Assembly (NCBI RefSeq): GCF_006175985.1
Contig: NZ_SRSH01000002.1
Coordinates: 1-64,000, forward strand
Origin: Methylotetracoccus oryzae
GTDB lineage: Bacteria; Pseudomonadota; Gammaproteobacteria; Methylococcales; Methylococcaceae
Length of the DNA stretch: 64,000 nt
Direction of reading: 5' to 3'
Every line of letters begins with the position of its first letter. The stretch's first letter is position 1. Position numbers and translations under genes: made by a program. Positions 1 through 9,069 of the stretch are shown piece after piece. Below the pieces are notes generated by a model. The model had not been told where the DNA came from, searched no databases, and saw nothing but the letters and a program-made list of their open reading frames with translations.

Positions 1-734
1 TACTGGAACTGGCCGGAAATACCCTGGAGTTACGACGACCGGGCCGAACAGCACCAAGACCCCTCCATCGCCTCAACCCACGACCTCGCCGACAGTACAA
101 GTAGCCTTAACTTAACGGCATTGCCCCCCCCCCCCGCACCATCGGCCTCTCGGAGTCTTGCTGTAACGTCGGACGGCTGAGCTCCGCGATCTGACTCGGG
201 CGGAAGCGTGAGACCGACGCCGCCGCGCAAGGCGCTGCGCTGAGCCCGTAGGGCTTGCCGCTCTTCGAGAAAATGACGCTGGTCCATGCCAGACATACCC
301 GTCCAGAAAGTTACTCCGATAGGCAGGTACCGTAATCCAAGGGTACTCCGGTCGGGTGAAGAACCCCTTTGGAGCTCCAGGTTCAAAGTTACGTAAGTCG
401 GCCAAGGCGCGTTGGTAACGACCGTGGGAGCCTGACGCGGGGTCACTGATTCAGCGCCATTTGGTCGGCTGCACGCCTCGGTGGGCTTGAGCGGGTAGCG
501 CGCTAGCCCAGCGGGATTGGAACGGATACGTCGACGCGCCGGTCCTCTATCCCGCGGCGCCGGGCCTGTCGGCCGCTATCGGGTGCGGGCTTGTTCGAGC
601 TGCTTGTGATCTGTCATTCAACGTGCCCGAGCCGGACATGGCTGCACGTGGCAGTAAGCGCGACACCCATCACGACAACCGAAAAGACGACCTATATTCA
701 TGCTGAAGTGTTTGATGACTCCAATGGATTCAGG
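1..734. other. Left-edge stretch with no recognisable gene
   Basis: Open frames exist on both strands, but none shows a known domain, a signal peptide or a convincing ribosome binding site, and their composition (runs of Arg, Pro and Gly) is that of GC-rich shadow frames. A homopolymer of 12 C lies at 124-135. This could be the decayed or intergenic flank of something to the left of the window. Confidence 0.5.
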
Positions 735-1160
735 ATGATGAACAGCAAGCTGGTCATTTTTCTCGGTAGCGCGGCACTCGGCGCGTGTCATTCGGCGACG
801 CAGCTGAACACGATACCCGATCAAGCCGAGGTGCATCGGGACAACACCATAATCTGCATGACACCATGTGAGATCGAGTCGCGCATGCCGTGGTTCGCCC
901 CGTCGATCAAGCTTCATCTTGAGAGAGCTGGCTTCGAACCGAGGGACGTCTTGTTACGGCGCAACGATGTTTACGTAGCACGAGTGATCTTTTTCCCATT
1001 TTTCTGGCCTTGGGCGGTTGGGCTGGAGCCGACGCGAATCGAAAAGCTTTCGCCGCTTAAGCCCGACGTGCAAGCAACGCCCCTCGCACCCTCTATAAGA
1101 CCCGATACCACGATTAAAGGCGAAGTCGCCAGGCGGGTCCAGTCGCCACCAGTGCTCTAG
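735..1160 (+). CDS. Small putative lipoprotein, function unknown
   Basis: A 141-residue protein. Translation from the ATG at 735 gives a short hydrophobic leader ending in a lipobox (LGAC, Cys about residue 18), which predicts signal peptidase II processing and lipidation. The mature part has a second short hydrophobic stretch (VIFFPFFWPWAVGL) that could sit in or against the membrane, then a Pro-rich tail. The open frame extends upstream to a TTG at 591, but only the 735 start places the lipobox at the N-terminus. No family is recognised. It stands alone, with over 500 bases of apparently non-coding DNA on either side. Confidence 0.5.
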   Translation: MMNSKLVIFLGSAALGACHSATQLNTIPDQAEVHRDNTIICMTPCEIESRMPWFAPSIKLHLERAGFEPRDVLLRRNDVYVARVIFFPFFWPWAVGLEPTRIEKLSPLKPDVQATPLAPSIRPDTTIKGEVARRVQSPPVL

Positions 1161-1718
1161 GCGGTCCCGCCTCACTGGCGCGCCCGCGGCATGAGCCGGT
1201 GACCCCAGTGATCCGCGATCGAATAATGCCCGACAAGCCCGCTCCGAGCAGCGCATGAGGAAGCGCGGCGGCGAGGTCATCACCGGGGCGGTCCCCTTCC
1301 CGGCGGCGGACGCTGAAACTGTCCCGGTTGAAAACAGTCGAAACGGTCGACTCGCCGGTGTCGCGTCAGGTCGACGCAAGGTGTCGATTCTGGTGTCGTC
1401 GCGGGACCGTGAGCGAGTGGGTCCAAGGCCGTCGGCAGGCGATCTCCCGGAAGATGATGCCGCGGTTCTGGGTTACCGATCACGACCGTACGAAACATAC
1501 CCTTTTGCCATGTCTGACGCTGCCTGCAGCATTGTTGACTTTTCTTCTCGAATCCTTCAACTTACGCAGCCAAGACGGGCCCCGTATAAGGAAATTGCGA
1601 CGCTCAATAGGGAATTTTTCCTCAACAGGGATCAGATCCGTCCTCTCCAAGAATTATTTAGGGTCAATTGCTTACAACGTTTGTCGTCTGCCCTGGCAGA
1701 CGTACGAGGAGGAAATCG
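1161..1718. other. Intergenic region upstream of xoxF
   Basis: No supported gene. Overlapping frames read through here on the plus strand but carry no recognisable domain. The last 200 bases are more AT-rich than the surroundings and probably hold the xoxF promoter. A TTGACT at 1535-1540 resembles a -35 box but has no good -10 at the right distance, and a TATAAG at 1585-1590 lacks a good -35. A strong Shine-Dalgarno (GAGGAGG) lies just before 1719. Confidence 0.4.
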
Positions 1719-3581
1719 ATGAAAAAACCCGTGAAAAGTTGGCTGATCGCAACCTCGGTTGCATCGTTGCTGGCAGCACCCGGGCTTTCCCAGGCGAACG
1801 CTGAGATCGAGAAACTGAGCCAAGACCCGAACAGCTGGGCCACTTGGGGCGGCGACTACTCAGGTGCTCGTTACAGTTCGCTGACGCAGATCAACAAGGA
1901 TACCGCCAAAAATCTTCAGCCGGTCTGGACCTTCTCCACCGGCATGCTGCGTGGCCACGAAGGGGGCCCGCTCGTCGTCAACGGCCTGATCTACATCCAC
2001 ACCGGCTTCCCGCACAAGGTGTACGCGCTGGATCAGGACACGCATTCCGTCGTGTGGGAATACAACTACGCGCCGGACAAGGGCACCGATCCGCAACAGG
2101 TCATCGGCGTGATGTGCTGTGACGTGGTCAACCGCGGTCTGGCCTATGGCGACGGCAAGGTGTTCCTGGCACAGGGCGACGCCACGCTGATTGCGCTGGA
2201 CGCCAAGACCGGCAAGACGGTCTGGAAGGTCAAAAACGGCGACACCAAGCAGGGCATGACCAATACGAATGCACCTCTGGTCGTCAAGGACAAGGTCTTC
2301 GTCGGTATCTCCGGCGGTGAGTACGGTGTGCGCGGTTTCATCGCGGCCTACAACATCAAGGACGGCACGCCGGCGTGGAAGGCCTACAGCACCGGGCCGG
2401 ATGCCGAGATGAAGATGGATCCGGAAAAGACGATGACCTGGACCGACGGCAAGATGGCGCCGGTCGGCAAGGACTCCAGTCTGAAGACCTGGCAGGGTGA
2501 CCAGTGGAAGATCGGCGGCGGCACCACCTGGGGCTGGTACAGCTACGATCCGAAGCTGAACCTGATCTATTACGGTTCGGGCAACCCGTCAACGTGGAAC
2601 CCGGTCCAGCGTCCCGGCGACAACAAGTGGTCCATGACCATTTGGGCGCGCGACGCCGACACCGGTGCTGCGAAGTGGGTTTACCAGATGACCCCGCACG
2701 ACGAGTGGGACTTCGACGGCATCAACGAAATGACGCTGGTCGACCTGCCGATGAAGGACAAGAACGGCAAGGAGCACAGCAAGCTCCTGACCCACTTCGA
2801 CCGTAACGGCTTCGGCTACACGCTGGACCGCGAAACGGGCGAACTGCTCGTCGCCGAGAAGTTCGACAAGGCGGTCAACTGGGCCAGCCACGTCGACATG
2901 AAGACGGGTCGTCCGCAGGTGCAGGATCAGTATTCGACGCAGTTCCATGGCGAAGACGTCGATGCCAAGGGCATTTGTCCTTCGGCGATGGGCAGCAAGA
3001 ACGAGCCGCCCGTGACCTTCTCGCCCAAGACGAAGCTGATCTACATCCCGGGCAACCACACCTGCATGAACTACGAGCCGTTCCAGGTGGAATACACCGC
3101 GGGCCAGCCGTATGTCGGCGCAACCCTGAGCATCTTCCCGGCCAAGGCGGACGTGAAGACCGGCGAGAAGACCGAGAAGACGAACATGGGTTCGTTCACC
3201 GCGTGGGATCCGACCACCGGCAAGATCGCCTGGGCGATCGACGAGCCGTTCTCGCTGTGGAGCGGTATGGTGTCCACCGCGGGTGACGTGGTCATCTACG
3301 GTACGCTGGAAGGCTACCTGAAGGTCCGCGATGCGAACACGGGCGCTGAACTGTACAAGTTCAAGACCCCGTCGGGCGTGATCGGTAACGTCAGCACCTG
3401 GCAGCACAAGGGCAAGCAGTATGTCGGCGTCCTCTCCGGTATCGGTGGATGGGCAGGCGTCGGCATGGCGGCTGGCCTGGAAGGCGAATCGGAGGGTCTG
3501 GGTGCAGTAGGCGCGTACAAGAGCCTCAGCGCCCACACCAAGCTGGGCGGCGTCTTTACCGTCTTCGCTCTGCCCAACTGA
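1719..3581 (+). CDS. xoxF: XoxF-type PQQ methanol/alcohol dehydrogenase (lanthanide-dependent)
   Basis: A 620-residue periplasmic quinoprotein that oxidises methanol to formaldehyde or formate. The ATG at 1719 has a GAGGAGG ribosome binding site and opens a Sec signal peptide, with likely cleavage after SQANA (about residue 28). An eight-bladed propeller with repeated Trp-docking motifs (DAKTGKTVW) follows. The adjacent Cys pair that forms the PQQ-stacking disulfide is at 133-134 (MCCDVVNRG). The catalytic Asp is D331 in [11 protein letters not shown]333, two residues on, is the extra Asp that marks lanthanide (XoxF) enzymes, whereas calcium MxaF has Ala there. The Glu of SGGEYG (E201) and the Asn of GNPSTWNP fit the metal site. 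Family-level confidence is high. Metal preference is inferred from D333, and the physiological alcohol is not proven by sequence. Confidence 0.95.
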   Translation: MKKPVKSWLIATSVASLLAAPGLSQANAEIEKLSQDPNSWATWGGDYSGARYSSLTQINKDTAKNLQPVWTFSTGMLRGHEGGPLVVNGLIYIHTGFPHKVYALDQDTHSVVWEYNYAPDKGTDPQQVIGVMCCDVVNRGLAYGDGKVFLAQGDATLIALDAKTGKTVWKVKNGDTKQGMTNTNAPLVVKDKVFVGISGGEYGVRGFIAAYNIKDGTPAWKAYSTGPDAEMKMDPEKTMTWTDGKMAPVGKDSSLKTWQGDQWKIGGGTTWGWYSYDPKLNLIYYGSGNPSTWNPVQRPGDNKWSMTIWARDADTGAAKWVYQMTPHDEWDFDGINEMTLVDLPMKDKNGKEHSKLLTHFDRNGFGYTLDRETGELLVAEKFDKAVNWASHVDMKTGRPQVQDQYSTQFHGEDVDAKGICPSAMGSKNEPPVTFSPKTKLIYIPGNHTCMNYEPFQVEYTAGQPYVGATLSIFPAKADVKTGEKTEKTNMGSFTAWDPTTGKIAWAIDEPFSLWSGMVSTAGDVVIYGTLEGYLKVRDANTGAELYKFKTPSGVIGNVSTWQHKGKQYVGVLSGIGGWAGVGMAAGLEGESEGLGAVGAYKSLSAHTKLGGVFTVFALPN

Positions 3582-3610
3582 TAGACCGGCCTCGTCGGTC
3601 TAGCCTCCCA

Positions 3611-3652
3611 CAACGCCCCGGTCGAGCAATCGACCGGGGCGTTGTTCATTTT
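3611..3652 (+). terminator. Strong hairpin terminator after xoxF
   Basis: A perfect 15-bp stem (CAACGCCCCGGTCGA, 3611-3625, paired with 3630-3644) with a GCAA tetraloop is followed by a T-rich stretch (TTCATTTT). It lies 30 bases after the xoxF stop and would end or attenuate transcription before xoxJ. Confidence 0.85.
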
Positions 3653-3825
3653 GGGGGGGCGAATCCTTACAATGGGCGCCCGGACCGGGCTTGACCCACT
3701 CGCCCGTTCCACGTCGTTCGCATGTTGCCTCCGTGGCTCGACGCCAGTCCCCTGCGACCCGTCGGCGCGGGAGGGATCCGTGAGCTTCGCCCGATTTACC
3801 GCCAGAAAACACCAGATTGCTTGCC

Positions 3826-4692
3826 ATGCTGTTCACCCTCAAGGCTTGGGGCCGCCTAACGTTTGGCCTCCTCGCGTTGTCCTTCGCTGTCTCCGCTAGC
3901 GCCTGGGAAGGCGCTGCCGTCAAGGTCTGTGCGGATCCCAACAATCCACCCTACACCGATCGGAAGGGGCAGGGCTTCGAGAACAAGATCGCCGAACTGC
4001 TCGGCAAGACGGTGGGCAAGCCCGTCGAATACACCTGGTTTCCGCAGCGCATCGGGTTCATCCGCAATACGCTGAAGGCACAGCTGCCGGATTCGGACGA
4101 GTACAAGTGCGATGTCGTGATGGGCTGGCCGACCGGCGCCGAGATGGCAGCGACGACGCAACCCTATTACCGCTCGACGTATGCCCTCGTCTATGCCACG
4201 AAGCGGGGCTGGGACGATATCCGTTCGGCGGAGGATCTGGTCAAACTGCCCGCGGACAGGCGGGCCAAGCTCAAGCTGGCGATGTTCGACAACTCGCCTG
4301 CCACGACCTGGCTGCTGAATCACGGTTTCGTCGATCATGCGATCCCTTATCAGACCATGACCGGGGATGCGACCAAGAACACCACGATGGTGCTGAACGA
4401 GGACATGAAGTCCGGAAAACTCGACATGGCCATCATCTGGGGGCCGATCGCCGGCTACCTCCAGCACGCCAGCAAGCCGGGCAGCTTCCAGGTCATACCG
4501 ATGCCGAACGAGGAGGGACTGCAGTTCGTATTCCCGATCTCGATGGGGGTGCGGGTGCCCGACAAGGCGCGCAAACAGGAACTGGACCGGTTCATCGAAG
4601 AGAAGGCCGCCGATATCGAGTCCGTGCTCCGGGAGTTCAAGGTGCCCCTGGTCGACAAGGAAGGCCACCTCCTGCCGGCGGCTGGACGCTGA
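3826..4692 (+). CDS. xoxJ: XoxJ/MoxJ-type periplasmic solute-binding-like protein
   Basis: A 288-residue protein with an N-terminal signal peptide (cleavage near SASA/WEG, about residue 27) and the fold of family 3 extracellular solute-binding proteins. It belongs to the quinoprotein-associated XoxJ group, recognisable by VCADPNNPPYTD, by CDVVMGWPTG in the first lobe and by LDMAIIWGPIAGY near the C-terminal lobe. XoxJ is thought to activate or load XoxF in the periplasm. It sits just downstream of xoxF, 244 bases away across a strong terminator. The ATG at 3826 lacks a clear ribosome binding site. No cytochrome c (XoxG) gene follows, which departs from the common xoxF-xoxG-xoxJ order. Confidence 0.88.
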   Translation: MLFTLKAWGRLTFGLLALSFAVSASAWEGAAVKVCADPNNPPYTDRKGQGFENKIAELLGKTVGKPVEYTWFPQRIGFIRNTLKAQLPDSDEYKCDVVMGWPTGAEMAATTQPYYRSTYALVYATKRGWDDIRSAEDLVKLPADRRAKLKLAMFDNSPATTWLLNHGFVDHAIPYQTMTGDATKNTTMVLNEDMKSGKLDMAIIWGPIAGYLQHASKPGSFQVIPMPNEEGLQFVFPISMGVRVPDKARKQELDRFIEEKAADIESVLREFKVPLVDKEGHLLPAAGR

Positions 4693-4788
4693 CAGGCGCC
4701 GCGCCGCGCCTCGGCTCCGCCGTGTTTCGCGCGGACCCGCTGGCCCGTTCATTAAGACGGCGGCGGTCAGGCCCGACCTGGGGCGAGC

Positions 4789-5769
4789 GTGGCGAACGAT
4801 GAACGTCTGATCGCGCTGCACCGGCTGCTGGTCGGACAGCGCGCACCGGTGTCGACTGCACGGATACAGGAGCGGCTGGGCTGTTCGCGCGCCACGGTCA
4901 TGCGGCTCATTGCCGAGCTGCGCGATATCAGCGGCGACCCGATACCCTACGACCGTTTTGCCCAGGGTTTCGCTTATCGTCAGCCACCGGACCTCAAGGG
5001 CGAGCTGTCTTCTCCCTGGCTGGGCGATGCCGAGCTCCGCGCCCTGCTGGCGATCCGCCAGCAGTTGGAACAGACGCAGCCCGGCCTGTTGGCGGAGTTA
5101 CTGGCACCGCTGGAGAGGCGCCTGATCCAGCTGCTTTCCCCGGACGGATTGTGTCAGGAGGAATTGGGGAGGCGCATCCGATTGCTCTCGGTGGGACGGG
5201 CGAAACGCCTGGCGGCCAACGGCTTTGCAGCGTGTGCCGAGGCCGTGCTGCGGCGCCGCCGGCTGCGGGTGCGGTACCGTTCCCGGACGCAGGAGGAAAG
5301 CCTGGAGCGGGAGCTCTCGCCATTCCGGCTGGTGTTTTATCGTGACAACTGGTACCTGGACGCGTGGTGTCACTTGCGCGAAGGCTCCCGGCGGTTTGCG
5401 GTGGATCGCATCGCGGAAGCGAGGTTGCTGACGGCCGATGCAGTCGAATTGCCGGACAGCCATCTCGACGAGCAGCTCGGCGAAGTGTTCGGCATCTTCT
5501 CGGGGGCTGCCAGGTCCACGGCGGTGCTGCGTTTCAGCGCTCTGCGCGCACGCTGGGTGGCGGACGAAGTGTGGCCCGGGCAGCGGCACGCGCGATGGCT
5601 CGAGGATGGCCGCTACGAGCTGAAGGTCGCCTACGGCGATCCGACCGAGCTGGTCATGGAGATTATGAAATACGTTCCGGAGGTCGAGGTGCTCCATCCG
5701 CCCGAACTGCGACAGGCCGTGACGGAACGCTTGCAGGCTGCGCTGAAAAATTTTTCCGGCGTCTCATGA
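4789..5769 (+). CDS. WYL-domain helix-turn-helix transcriptional regulator
   Basis: A 326-residue YafY-type regulator. Residues 1-65 form a winged helix-turn-helix (STARIQERLGCSRATVMRLI), residues about 140-225 a WYL ligand-sensing domain with the name motif in RDNWYLDAWCH, and the C-terminal third resembles the WCX extension. WYL regulators often sense nucleic-acid ligands or DNA damage and control defence or repair genes; which applies here is unknown. The GTG at 4789 fits the normal N-terminus of the family. The gene ends in a palindrome and is followed after 57 bases by a HIRAN-domain gene, suggesting a two-gene unit. Confidence 0.85.
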   Translation: MANDERLIALHRLLVGQRAPVSTARIQERLGCSRATVMRLIAELRDISGDPIPYDRFAQGFAYRQPPDLKGELSSPWLGDAELRALLAIRQQLEQTQPGLLAELLAPLERRLIQLLSPDGLCQEELGRRIRLLSVGRAKRLAANGFAACAEAVLRRRRLRVRYRSRTQEESLERELSPFRLVFYRDNWYLDAWCHLREGSRRFAVDRIAEARLLTADAVELPDSHLDEQLGEVFGIFSGAARSTAVLRFSALRARWVADEVWPGQRHARWLEDGRYELKVAYGDPTELVMEIMKYVPEVEVLHPPELRQAVTERLQAALKNFSGVS

Positions 5770-5777
5770 TATGAGAC
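5761..5777. promoter_or_regulatory. Palindromic candidate operator between the WYL and HIRAN genes
   Basis: GTCTCAT-GAT-ATGAGAC is a perfect 7+7 inverted repeat with a 3-base centre. It overlaps the stop codon of the WYL gene and lies 50 bases before the HIRAN start. A related half-site (TGAGAC) recurs at 5797-5802. A weak -10 (TACACT, 5788-5793) lies just downstream, so a dimeric regulator bound here could block transcription. That the WYL protein binds it is inferred from position. Confidence 0.45.
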
Positions 5778-5826
5778 GGTAGTCGTTTACACTCGGTGAG
5801 ACCCGACCATCCCGGAGGATCCACCG

Positions 5827-6225
5827 ATGAAACATTGGCTGCTGAGTCTTCTACCGTGGCTTCGTCTCACCCTTGCGTCCGGGCGGTTGACGATCAACCG
5901 CTGGCTGTTCCGCACACGCAAACGCATCTTCCTGCAGCAGTCCCTGCTGGCAGGGTTTCAGTATTACGAGGCCCGGGCGCTGTGGCACCGGCTGCGTCCC
6001 GGCGCCCTGCTCGAATTGCGCAGGAATCCCGAGAATCCGGTCGATCCGAAGGCAGTGGAGGTCTACTGGCGCGGTCATCAGCTCGGACATCTGCCGCGGA
6101 CGGACAACCCCGTCATCGCGCATCTGCTCGATCGGGGCATGAAGATCCGGGCGCGGATACAGGCGCTGAGGGCGTCCGACAATCCCTGGGAGCGGGTGCA
6201 GGTCCGGGTGGAGTGGGAGAAGTAG
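5827..6225 (+). CDS. Stand-alone HIRAN-domain protein
   Basis: A 132-residue protein with a good ribosome binding site (CGGAGG) before the ATG at 5827. Residues about 40-130 match the HIRAN domain, with AGFQYYEA, LELRRNPENPVDPKAV, GHQLGHLPRTDN and LLDRGMKI in the usual order. HIRAN domains bind 3' DNA ends at stalled forks, best known fused to SNF2 helicases; single-domain bacterial forms are poorly characterised. The first 35 residues are hydrophobic and basic (WLLSLLPWLRLTLASG) and may be a membrane anchor. The palindrome upstream and the adjacent WYL regulator suggest regulated expression, possibly by DNA stress. Confidence 0.8.
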   Translation: MKHWLLSLLPWLRLTLASGRLTINRWLFRTRKRIFLQQSLLAGFQYYEARALWHRLRPGALLELRRNPENPVDPKAVEVYWRGHQLGHLPRTDNPVIAHLLDRGMKIRARIQALRASDNPWERVQVRVEWEK

Positions 6226-6256
6226 CCCGAGCCGCATCAGGTCTGCGGACCGGCGC

Positions 6257-7267
6257 CTAGTCGTCGATCTGGATGCCCCGCAGGCGGCGGTATACCCGGA
6301 TCAGCGACCGCCCCAAGGGGTGCTTACCCCACGACTCGACCAGGCAGTCGCTGATACAGTGCAGCAGGCCATCGCGCCGGTAGCGTGATGGTGACATGGC
6401 CCAGCGCTCCTGTTTGATTCGCCAGGAGGCGGTCCAGGCGCCCTCTAGGGCCAGCCGTTCGCCCGTTAGCGGTCGGTCTGAACCGGCGTCTTGCGCCGCG
6501 CCCGACAGACACTGGTCCAGTTCGGCCCAGTAGCGCTCCATGTCGCCGGACAACTGGCCTGGCCTGCGGCGGTGATAGGCCAGGACACCTCTTACCGTGA
6601 TCAGGCGCTGGAACCGGGCCATCCGTCGCCACAGATCCCAGTCGCCCGACAGGCGCAGGTCCACGTTCAAACCGCCGGCGGCAAGCCACAGGTCCCGCGT
6701 CCAGAAGGTGCCTTCCTGCATGACGAACGGGAACTGACGCCCGTCGTACTGGCCTTTCGCGAGGCGGGCCCGGGCATAGCCAAAGCCCTCCAGTCGGGTG
6801 TCGGCAATGCAGCCATCCTCGCGGATCAGGCAGGGAATTCCGGTCACCCATTGTTCCTCCGGATTGGCCCGCAGGAACTGGGCCACGGTCTGGAAGGCAT
6901 TCGGTGCGAACAGGTCGTCGGTATTGATCCAGGTCATGATCACCAGCCCCGGCGCGTCCGACACCTGCCGCCGCAGGAGTTCGTCGAAGCCTTTCTGAAT
7001 GCCGTCGTACATCGAGCGGTCCGGTTCCGATTTCCACGAGAAATGGAGCGGGGGAAGATCGACCCGGAGGCGTTCGGCGGCGAGCCGCTCGGCCCATAGC
7101 GCGAGCAGGTCCAGGGTCCGATCGGTGGAGCCACCGTCCTGGATGTGGTACCGGATCGTGAAATCGCCCCGTTGCGAAACGATGCTCTCGATCGTCTCGT
7201 CGAGAAACTCGGGCGCATTGAAGGAGGGGGTGACGATCAGAAAGGTGACAGGGCAGGTCTCGGTCAT
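6257..7267 (-). CDS. Family 2 glycosyltransferase
   Basis: A 336-residue GT-A fold glycosyltransferase and last gene of the minus-strand polysaccharide operon. It shows the nucleotide-sugar site DGGSTDRT near residues 43-50, SEPDRSMYDGIQKGF, and WINTDDLF at the metal-binding DxD-like position. GT2 enzymes of this type add single sugars to lipid-linked repeat units at the cytoplasmic face. The donor and acceptor cannot be read from sequence. It follows the WecG-like gene by 44 bases and converges on the HIRAN gene, marking the cluster boundary. Confidence 0.85.
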   Translation of the reverse strand: MTETCPVTFLIVTPSFNAPEFLDETIESIVSQRGDFTIRYHIQDGGSTDRTLDLLALWAERLAAERLRVDLPPLHFSWKSEPDRSMYDGIQKGFDELLRRQVSDAPGLVIMTWINTDDLFAPNAFQTVAQFLRANPEEQWVTGIPCLIREDGCIADTRLEGFGYARARLAKGQYDGRQFPFVMQEGTFWTRDLWLAAGGLNVDLRLSGDWDLWRRMARFQRLITVRGVLAYHRRRPGQLSGDMERYWAELDQCLSGAAQDAGSDRPLTGERLALEGAWTASWRIKQERWAMSPSRYRRDGLLHCISDCLVESWGKHPLGRSLIRVYRRLRGIQIDD

Positions 7268-7311
7268 GGCGCGTCAGGCTAAAGTGTGAGGGCGCTGCTG
7301 GGCGCAGGTTT

Positions 7312-8151
7312 TCAGGTGGCGGCCGGGCGATCACCGCGCCGGCGCGATGATCCAAGACGCTGCGCCAGGACTCGGGCGAGGAAAATCGGCGAATCGAGGT
7401 TGCGCCGCCACAGGCGGCGCGGCTCCTGCGCCAGACGGTGCAACCATTGCAGGCCCGCGCGCTGCATCCAGAGCGGGGGCAACGCGATGCGGCCCGTATA
7501 CCAGTCGAACGCGCCCCCGATCGGGCCGATCAGATCGACCTGCAGCCGGTCACGGTGGCGGTAGGCCCATTTTTCCTGCTTCGGTGCACCGAGCCCCAGC
7601 CACAGGATCTCGGCATTCGACGCATTCACGCGGTCGATCAGGGCGGCATCCTCGGCGGCCGAGAATTCCGCGCGAAAGGGTGGCGACAAGGAACCGCAGA
7701 AGTCCAGAGCGGGATAATCGACGCGGAAGCGCTGTTCCAGCGCGGACAGGTTCTCCTCGGTCGAGCCGAGAAAAAACATCCGGGTTCCGGGGCGCGCCGC
7801 ATTCAGATGGGCGCAGAACCCGGGGAACAGATCGGGGCCGCACACCCGCTCGGGAATTCGCGCTTCGAGCAGGCGAGAAGCGAGCACGATGCCGGCGCCA
7901 TCCGGTGTGACGAGATCTGCGGCCATGATGGCGTCATGCAATAGCGTGTCCTGACGTGCCACTTCCAGGGAGTGCGGATTCGCGCAAACGAAGTAGCGCG
8001 CCGGGCGTGGACTGGGTCGGCCGGATGACAGCGGTCGCAGCCAGCTGGTGAGCAGGGCGATCGTTTCGGCCAGGGTTGCCGTGGAAAACGGATACCCGGT
8101 GATGGTCTCGGTCGGGAAGGGACTGCCCGGTTGGGCGGTCGCATCAGTCAT
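7312..8151 (-). CDS. WecG/TagA/CpsF family glycosyltransferase
   Basis: A 279-residue member of the WecG/TagA/CpsF family (GT26), which transfers N-acetylmannosamine(-uronic acid) or other hexoses onto undecaprenyl-PP-linked sugars. Diagnostic stretches are CANPHSLEVAR, VTPDGAGIVLASRLL with the catalytic-type Asp, FFLGSTEENL, LWLGLGAPKQEKW and GPIGGAFDWYTG. It overlaps the upstream GT2 stop by 8 bases, indicating translational coupling. The C-terminal basic tail (RRLWRRNLDSPIF) is typical and probably associates with the membrane. The exact sugar is unknown. Confidence 0.88.
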   Translation of the reverse strand: MTDATAQPGSPFPTETITGYPFSTATLAETIALLTSWLRPLSSGRPSPRPARYFVCANPHSLEVARQDTLLHDAIMAADLVTPDGAGIVLASRLLEARIPERVCGPDLFPGFCAHLNAARPGTRMFFLGSTEENLSALEQRFRVDYPALDFCGSLSPPFRAEFSAAEDAALIDRVNASNAEILWLGLGAPKQEKWAYRHRDRLQVDLIGPIGGAFDWYTGRIALPPLWMQRAGLQWLHRLAQEPRRLWRRNLDSPIFLARVLAQRLGSSRRRGDRPAAT

Positions 8152-9055
8152 GGCGGCTTCTCAAGGCATGTTCCAGCAACAGGCGTGGCAGGTCGTTGCG
8201 CGAGACCGGTCGGCGGGTGCGCAGCAGGCGCCAGCGGTCGCCGACGAGTGAATGCGCGACGACCGGTGTGCGGGACCAGAGTGCGCTTCGCAGCAGGGCT
8301 TCGCCCGCCTTGCCGAGCCGGCTCGCCAGCCGCCAGCTGGCTGGCGGAGCGGGCAGCGAGGCGCAGCGCCGAGCCACTTCGTCGCGATAGTCGGAGCCCT
8401 GGCGCGACCGGTTCTCCTCGCCGCGGATACGAAATGCCGCGAGTGGAGTCGCGACGGCCGTCAGCTCGGCCAGCGCCGCGAAGCGGACCCACAGATCGAA
8501 ATCGCCGGCCCAGCGCCACTGTAGATCCAGGCCGCCGGCGCGCTCCCACAGGCTGCGGCGCCAGAACATCGTTTCCTGCATCAGATAGCCGAGCAGTCCC
8601 TCGCGGAACCAGCCGTTGGCAATGTAGCGCCGCGGGTACGATGCGGCCACCGGGGACACGAGGTAGCATTCCGAGGCCGTATTCAGATAAGCGGGCAGAC
8701 CCGATATCCAGTCCACCTCGGGGAACTCCTCGAAGATCCTGGCGACGACGCGCAGGGTCCATGGCATCAGGACGTCGTCGCCATTGATCCAGCCGAGGAC
8801 GTCGCCGCTGGCGCAGGCCATGCCTTTGGCGATCGCCGCGTATTGCCCGTCGTCGGCCTCGCTGCGCAGGACGCTGAAATGTTGGGCCTGGGACTTCAGG
8901 TAGTCGAGTGTGCCATCGGTCGAGGCGCCGTCGATCACGATGTATTCCAGGCCCGGGTAGTCCTGCGTGACGACCGAGCGGACCGTTTCCTGAACCCACG
9001 GCATGGCGTTCCGCACGGCGGTGACGAGGGAGATTTTCACTGTGGGCTGCGGCAT
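8144..9055 (-). CDS. Family 2 glycosyltransferase
   Basis: A 303-residue GT2 enzyme. The ATG at 9055 is chosen because it begins the GT-A fold directly (KISLVTAVRNAMPWVQETV) and lies 14 bases after the previous gene; the frame is open further upstream, but only inside that gene. Motifs include VIDGASTDGTLDYL for the nucleotide-sugar pocket and GWINGDDVLMPW at the DxD-like site. The middle region (AGDFDLWVRFA) matches the acceptor-side ED-like motif seen in O-antigen transferases. It is one of several sugar-adding steps in this operon, with unknown specificity. Confidence 0.85.
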   Translation of the reverse strand: MPQPTVKISLVTAVRNAMPWVQETVRSVVTQDYPGLEYIVIDGASTDGTLDYLKSQAQHFSVLRSEADDGQYAAIAKGMACASGDVLGWINGDDVLMPWTLRVVARIFEEFPEVDWISGLPAYLNTASECYLVSPVAASYPRRYIANGWFREGLLGYLMQETMFWRRSLWERAGGLDLQWRWAGDFDLWVRFAALAELTAVATPLAAFRIRGEENRSRQGSDYRDEVARRCASLPAPPASWRLASRLGKAGEALLRSALWSRTPVVAHSLVGDRWRLLRTRRPVSRNDLPRLLLEHALRSRHD

Positions 9056-9069
9056 GGCGCGGAGGAAAC

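Noticed and set aside
1255..1722. Plus-strand frame ending just inside xoxF
   Set aside because: No ribosome binding site, no family, and it overlaps the xoxF ribosome binding site and start.
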